Position numbers and translations under genes: made by a program | Shown here: one piece after another, positions 29,668-33,210 of the stretch | Layout of the letters: the number at the start of each line of letters is the position of its first letter | How positions within the stretch are numbered: the stretch's first letter is position 1 | From: Cyanobium sp. N5-Cardenillas | GTDB lineage: Bacteria > Cyanobacteriota > Cyanobacteriia > PCC-6307 > Cyanobiaceae | Direction: 5' to 3' | NCBI RefSeq assembly: GCF_024345515.1 | Contig: NZ_JAGQBG010000004.1 | Span: 1-33,210, forward strand | DNA length: 33,210 bases | The notes under the pieces: generated by a model | Database searches by the model: none | Seen by the model: only the letters and a program-made list of their open reading frames with translations | What the model was told of the DNA's origin: nothing

Positions 29668-31092
29668 TCAGCCCATCAGGCGCCGGATCAGGCCGAGCTT
29701 GCCGGCATAGGGGGGAAAGCGGACCGGGGGATCGGGCCATAACGGCCGGCTGAGCACGGCGCGCTGGTGGGAGAAGGTGTGGAAGCCGGCTTCTCCGTGA
29801 TAGGCGCCCATGCCGCTGGCGCCGATGCCGCCGAAGGGAAGGCTGGCCATGCCCCCCTGGACCACCACGTCGTTGGCCACGACGCTGCCGGAACTGGTGC
29901 CCGCCAGTACCCGTTCCCGCTCCACCGCGCCGCCGCCGAAGAGGTAGAGGGCCAGGGGCCTGGGGCTCCGGCGCACCAGGGCCAGGGCCTCCTCCAGATC
30001 GCCCACCGTCAGCAGCGGCAGGATCGGTGCGAACAGCTCCTTCTGCATCAGCGGGTCGGTGAGGGGCTCGTTCACCGCCACCAGGGTGGGTTCAATCCTC
30101 CGCTGTGCGGCATCGCAACGGCCGCCCAGCAGCACCTGGCCCCGTTCCCGGGCCTGGGCCAGGAGGCCTTCGAGGCTCCCGAAGCGCCCGGCGCCGACGA
30201 CCTGCCCCAGGTCAGGGCTGGCCAGGGGATCGGGGCCAAAGAGCGCGCGTGCCTGCTCGGCGAACGCCGCCACCAGGGCGTCCCGCACCCCTGGCAACAC
30301 CAGGACATGGTTGGGGGCCAGGCAGGTCTGGCCGGCGTTGAGACAGCGTCCCCACAGCAGCCGTCGGGCTGTGATGGCCGGATCGGCGTCGTCCAGCACG
30401 ATCGCCGGGTTCCTGCCCCCCAGCTCCAGGGTGACTGGGGTGAGATGGCGGGCGGCCGCCGCCAGCACCAGCCGGCCCACCCGCTCGCCGCCGGTGTAAA
30501 GGATGTGGTCGAAGCGTTCCTCCTCCAGCAGGCGGCTGGCCACGGCTCCGTCGCCGCAGACCACCTGGACCACATCTGGTGGGAAGTGGCTCGCCAGCAG
30601 TTCGGCCATCAGGGCCGCCGAGGCCGGGCTCTGTTCGGAGGGTTTGAGCACGGCCGTGTTTCCGGCGGCCAGGGCATGCAGCAGGGGGTGGAGGCAGAGG
30701 TCGAAGGGGTAGTTCCAGGCGCCGATGATCAGAACGCAGCCCAGGGGCTCGGCCCGCACGGCCCCCCGGCCGGGCCAGGCCCACAGCGGCAGCGAGCGGC
30801 GGCGGGGACGCATCCAGCCGGCCAGGTGGCGCCGGGTGTGGCGCAGCTCCTGGCGCAGGGCCCCCAGCTCGAAACTGGCCTCCACCTCGGGTCGACCCAT
30901 GTCGCTGGCGAGGGCCTCCACCATCCGCTGGCCCGCCGACTCCAGCAGGTGATCGAGGCGCTGGAGCTGCTCCAGCCGCCAGGCCAGGGGACGGGTGACC
31001 CCCCCCTCCACCAGTTGGCGCATGGTGGCCACCGGCAGCGGCAGGAGGGAGGGGCTGGGGTCTGGGCTGGCGGCAGCAGCCGGCGTGGTCAT
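29668..31092 (-). CDS. NAD(P)-dependent aldehyde dehydrogenase
   Basis: The 474-residue enzyme oxidises an aldehyde to a carboxylic acid. Catalytic residues are visible: N127 in GAWNYPF, E223 in TLELGGRNPA and C257 in NAGQTCLAPN. The coenzyme-binding region has TGGERVGRLV and the C-terminal block MASLPFGGIGASGMGAYHGEAGF. The overall look is that of the class 3-like group, which in cyanobacteria includes fatty aldehyde and apocarotenal dehydrogenases; the true substrate is not shown. The ATG at 31092 (MTTPAAA) is preceded by GGAAAGG, so I prefer it to the TTG 30 nt upstream. It lies between the LysM gene and an unknown secreted protein on the same strand. Confidence 0.9.
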   Translation of the reverse strand: MTTPAAAASPDPSPSLLPLPVATMRQLVEGGVTRPLAWRLEQLQRLDHLLESAGQRMVEALASDMGRPEVEASFELGALRQELRHTRRHLAGWMRPRRRSLPLWAWPGRGAVRAEPLGCVLIIGAWNYPFDLCLHPLLHALAAGNTAVLKPSEQSPASAALMAELLASHFPPDVVQVVCGDGAVASRLLEEERFDHILYTGGERVGRLVLAAAARHLTPVTLELGGRNPAIVLDDADPAITARRLLWGRCLNAGQTCLAPNHVLVLPGVRDALVAAFAEQARALFGPDPLASPDLGQVVGAGRFGSLEGLLAQARERGQVLLGGRCDAAQRRIEPTLVAVNEPLTDPLMQKELFAPILPLLTVGDLEEALALVRRSPRPLALYLFGGGAVERERVLAGTSSGSVVANDVVVQGGMASLPFGGIGASGMGAYHGEAGFHTFSHQRAVLSRPLWPDPPVRFPPYAGKLGLIRRLMG

Positions 31093-31149
31093 GGCGATGG
31101 CCCTTTCCCCCCAGGCTGGCAAACGCCGACCCGGCGGGCCCGGGGCGGC

Positions 31150-31716
31150 TCAGCCGCCGCCGCAGCCGGCCAGGAACACCGCTCGTCTGAGGTTGTCGAT
31201 CCTGGGGGAGCCGGGTCCGTCGAAGGCGTACAGCAGGGCCAGTCCCAGGCTGATGTCGTCACGCTCGAAGGCCTGCTGGATCGCGGCCCACCAGGCGATC
31301 GGATCCCTGCCCAGGCTGGTCAGTTCCTTCTGGGCCCGCTCCATCCGGCTCGCCGGATCCCCCTCCAGCACGATCAGGGCGTAGTCGTCGACCGGAACGC
31401 CCTGGGGCCTCAGCATCAGCACCAGCCGCTGACCCGGACGCATGGGTGCCAGGGGCCAGGGGATCGGGCCCTCGATGGGTTCCCCAGGCAGGGCACGGCG
31501 CTGCCACAGCAGTTCGCCCTCCCGTTCGATCCTGACCTCGTCCAGGGGTTCGGTGCTGAGGATCGTGGGCGCGGCGATGGCCACGGCCGCCACCGCCTCG
31601 CCCCTGGCGTTGTGGGCGAGCCTGGGGGTGAGCACGCAGACCGTGGTCGCCCGGAGGGGGGCTGCGCAGGAAACAAGGGCAACGGCAAGGCCGATCGCCA
31701 GGCAGGTCCGGCGCAC
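31150..31716 (-). CDS. hypothetical secreted protein or lipoprotein
   Basis: I do not recognise this protein of about 188 residues. The start VRRTCLAIGLAVALVSCAAPLRA reads as a signal peptide; LVSC could be a lipobox, or the peptide could be cut after LRA by signal peptidase I. The domain that follows has ILSTEPLDEVRIEREGELLW, a beta-rich middle, then a helical WWAAIQQAFERDDISLGLALLYAFDG, and it ends in LAGCGGG. A role in the envelope is likely. The start is uncertain: GTG at 31716 gives a clean signal peptide, while TTG codons further upstream (to 31785) would overlap the GAP-family gene. The layout resembles DUF928-type cyanobacterial proteins, but I cannot confirm this. Confidence 0.6.
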   Translation of the reverse strand: MRRTCLAIGLAVALVSCAAPLRATTVCVLTPRLAHNARGEAVAAVAIAAPTILSTEPLDEVRIEREGELLWQRRALPGEPIEGPIPWPLAPMRPGQRLVLMLRPQGVPVDDYALIVLEGDPASRMERAQKELTSLGRDPIAWWAAIQQAFERDDISLGLALLYAFDGPGSPRIDNLRRAVFLAGCGGG

Positions 31717-31774
31717 GGCGGACAACAACGAGATTCCGGGGAACGGGGACTTTGACGCTAATGGTCGCTGCCGC

Positions 31775-32512
31775 TCATCCGGCAATCGTCATCAGGTTCA
31801 GACCATGCAATCCCTCGACGAGTAGGTAGGCCCCGAGCACCAGGGCCAGCACGCCCACGAGCCACTCGGCTTTGTGCTGCAGCCAGTCCTCGAGACGGGT
31901 GATCGGCTCGCGGATCGCCCCACCGCTCACCAGCCAGGCCAGGGGCGGCAGCAGCAGCAGGGAACTGGCCATCAGGGTGAACAGCCCGGTCACCTCGGCG
32001 TCGGCGGTGAGGCCGGGATCGTTGAGCAGCAGCAGGCCGGCCTCCTTGAGATAGAAGACGAGATTCTCCGGGGTGAGCAGGGCACTGGTGGCGCCGATCA
32101 GGACCAGGGTGAAGGTGCTGAAGTCGGGCAGCTGGTTCATCAGCCGCAGGGCCATGCCCTCCTCGCCGAGGTTGGCCTGGGGTGTGAGCTGGTAAAGACC
32201 CAGGCCCACGAGGGCGCCGGCACCGAGCAGGTCGATCAGCACCTGTTCCCGCTCCCCGTGGCTGAGGCTGATGGCGAAGGCCTCACCCAGCACCATCAGC
32301 ACCACGATGGCCAGGGCATTGGCCGCGGCCCAGCCCGCCACGTAGGCCATGGCCCGCTGCAGTGGGGAGCGGCCCAGCAGCAGCAGGGTGACCACCGCGA
32401 TGTGCAGGGGGCTGAAGGCGATGCCGATCCCGAACAGGGACGACTGGGTGATCAGGGCCGGGGAGAGGAGCGCGGGGACGCCGAGGCTGACGAGCGACAG
32501 GAGGGACGGCAA
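31775..32512 (-). CDS. GAP family membrane protein (Sap/SfLAP-like)
   Basis: The 245-residue protein has about six transmembrane helices, with GIGIAFSPLHIAVVTLLLLGRSPLQRAMAYVAGW near the start. This is the pattern of the GAP (Sap, sulfolipid-1-addressing) family, distantly related to LysE and DsbD-type membrane domains. Actinobacterial members take part in surface lipid export; the role in cyanobacteria is unknown. The frame opens with TTG at 32512 after an upstream region without ATG or GTG, so the start is not firmly set. A charged loop at about 120-140 separates two groups of helices. It lies about 100 bp downstream of the SulP transporter on the same strand; a shared transcript is possible. 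Confidence 0.8.
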   Translation of the reverse strand: MPSLLSLVSLGVPALLSPALITQSSLFGIGIAFSPLHIAVVTLLLLGRSPLQRAMAYVAGWAAANALAIVVLMVLGEAFAISLSHGEREQVLIDLLGAGALVGLGLYQLTPQANLGEEGMALRLMNQLPDFSTFTLVLIGATSALLTPENLVFYLKEAGLLLLNDPGLTADAEVTGLFTLMASSLLLLPPLAWLVSGGAIREPITRLEDWLQHKAEWLVGVLALVLGAYLLVEGLHGLNLMTIAG

Positions 32513-32615
32513 GGAGGCGATCAGCGGTTCGGCAGTCGGCCATTCTCCACGACATGACCGGGTCGCCGTGGGCTGGGGCGTCGCAGCGGAACCGCTTCCG
32601 GCCTTGATGTCCTCC

Positions 32616-33210
32616 TCAATTGGAGAGGTTGAAGGCCAGCTCGTTGGTGAGGATCAGCCGCTCCCCGAGCCGCCGGGAGACGATCTTGTGAAGCAGGATG
32701 GCGGCGCTGGGATCCTGATCTTCCAGCACGGCAAGGTCGGCGATGGCCAGGGAAAGCGAGCTGACGACGGTCTGGGCGATCACGGAAGCCGTTGTTTCCT
32801 TGCGGAGATAAAAACTGATCTCGCCGACGCATGTTCCCGGATCCATGGTGCGCAGGCGGATGGGAGGATCCTCCGGTCTGTTCCGGCGTTCAACGCTCAC
32901 CCGTCCTGAGAGGATGAAATGCAGGCCAACGGGCGGAGATCCCTGCTCAATGATGATCGATCCTGGAGGCCATTCCTTGTGCCTCAGGTAGCGGAGAAGC
33001 CGTTCCCGGGCTGCTTCTTCAGCCGGGGTGAAGGCTTCAAGAAGCGAATCGATTCCAAGGTGCTCCAGAGGCAGTGTTTGGGCATGGAAGGCCAGTAGCT
33101 CGTTCTCGCAATACTCGAGGCCATGGTCGAGATCCTGGAACCAATCGATCCCTTCCCTCCCTTCCTCAAGTACTTTCGCCTTTTTAAGGGCGTTAAGAAT
33201 CTGCTGACTG
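32616..33210 (-). CDS. SulP family transporter, C-terminal STAS and cyclic-nucleotide-binding part (truncated by window edge)
   Basis: One frame stays open from the right edge of the window to the stop at 32616 (about 197 residues), although no start codon is present because the N-terminus lies outside. The first visible part, ending in WFQDLDHGLEYCENELL, matches the end of the STAS domain of SulP/SLC26 anion transporters (typical LDxALEWCEDxLL). A cyclic-nucleotide-binding-like domain follows: WPPGSIIIEQGSPPVGLHFILSGRVSV, then GTCVGEISFYLRKETTASVIA, and a final helix RRLGERLILTNELAF. SulP proteins with this tail carry sulfate, bicarbonate or related anions in the plasma membrane. The phosphate-binding cassette reads GEISFYLRKETTAS; the Arg usually contacting the cyclic phosphate is replaced by Thr-Thr, so nucleotide binding is doubtful. 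Confidence 0.82.
   Translation of the reverse strand, partial: SQQILNALKKAKVLEEGREGIDWFQDLDHGLEYCENELLAFHAQTLPLEHLGIDSLLEAFTPAEEAARERLLRYLRHKEWPPGSIIIEQGSPPVGLHFILSGRVSVERRNRPEDPPIRLRTMDPGTCVGEISFYLRKETTASVIAQTVVSSLSLAIADLAVLEDQDPSAAILLHKIVSRRLGERLILTNELAFNLSN

Noticed and set aside
29767-31755. 662-codon plus-strand open frame opposite the aldehyde dehydrogenase and its neighbour
   Set aside because: It is a GC-rich shadow frame. Its translation is rich in Gly, Gln, His and Ala without any family motif, while the minus strand encodes a clear dehydrogenase with all catalytic residues.

Overview
The window comes from a GC-rich cyanobacterium, most likely a picocyanobacterium of the Synechococcus/Cyanobium type. 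Three things point there. It carries photosystem genes (psbU, psaE and a probable petL). Its 16S rRNA and 16S-23S spacer are cyanobacterial, with tRNA-Ile and tRNA-Ala and the boxA block that precedes cyanobacterial 23S genes. It also holds several families largely confined to cyanobacteria: DUF3120, DUF4346, the PDZ/radical-SAM/DUF512 protein and a BCH/PucC transporter. At least four HIP1 octamers (GCGATCGC, starting at 9313, 11356, 13282 and 27795) agree with this.

Positions 1-9100 hold a 5'-truncated COG3146 acyltransferase-like gene overlapping a DUF4346 gene. Next come a small unknown membrane-anchored protein and a B12-binding radical SAM protein, both on the minus strand. They are followed by a PetL-like small membrane protein, an MFS exporter coupled to rimO by a TTGA overlap, a VKOR-thioredoxin fusion for disulfide formation, and nadB for NAD synthesis.

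Positions 9180-16865 hold psbU with a clear terminator, a DUF3120 membrane protein, and divergently uppP (lipid carrier recycling). Then follow the PDZ/radical-SAM/DUF512 protein and a tight plus-strand group: TolC-type outer membrane factor, PucC-like MFS protein and an inositol monophosphatase-like enzyme. The stop codon of the last gene lies inside a candidate rRNA promoter.

Positions 16866-23280 are a complete rRNA operon: a leader of about 680 nt, 16S, tRNA-Ile(GAT), tRNA-Ala(TGC), 23S, 5S and a strong terminator. Pairing across the 16S gene suggests a processing stem.

Positions 23281-33210 hold, on the minus strand, psaE, mutM and an mtnB-mtnC fusion (methionine salvage). A conserved-looking uncharacterised protein with ParB-like character is divergent from psaE and is followed by recQ. 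A minus-strand group follows: a triple-LysM wall protein, an aldehyde dehydrogenase, an unknown secreted protein and a GAP-family membrane protein. The window ends in the C-terminal part of a SulP transporter carrying STAS and cyclic-nucleotide-binding domains.

This is mostly core genome. I see no mobile element, CRISPR array, toxin-antitoxin pair or defence cluster. No strong candidate for a wholly new multi-gene system appears. The best leads are individual uncharacterised cyanobacterial proteins, unusual gene starts and fusions, and the long rRNA leader.
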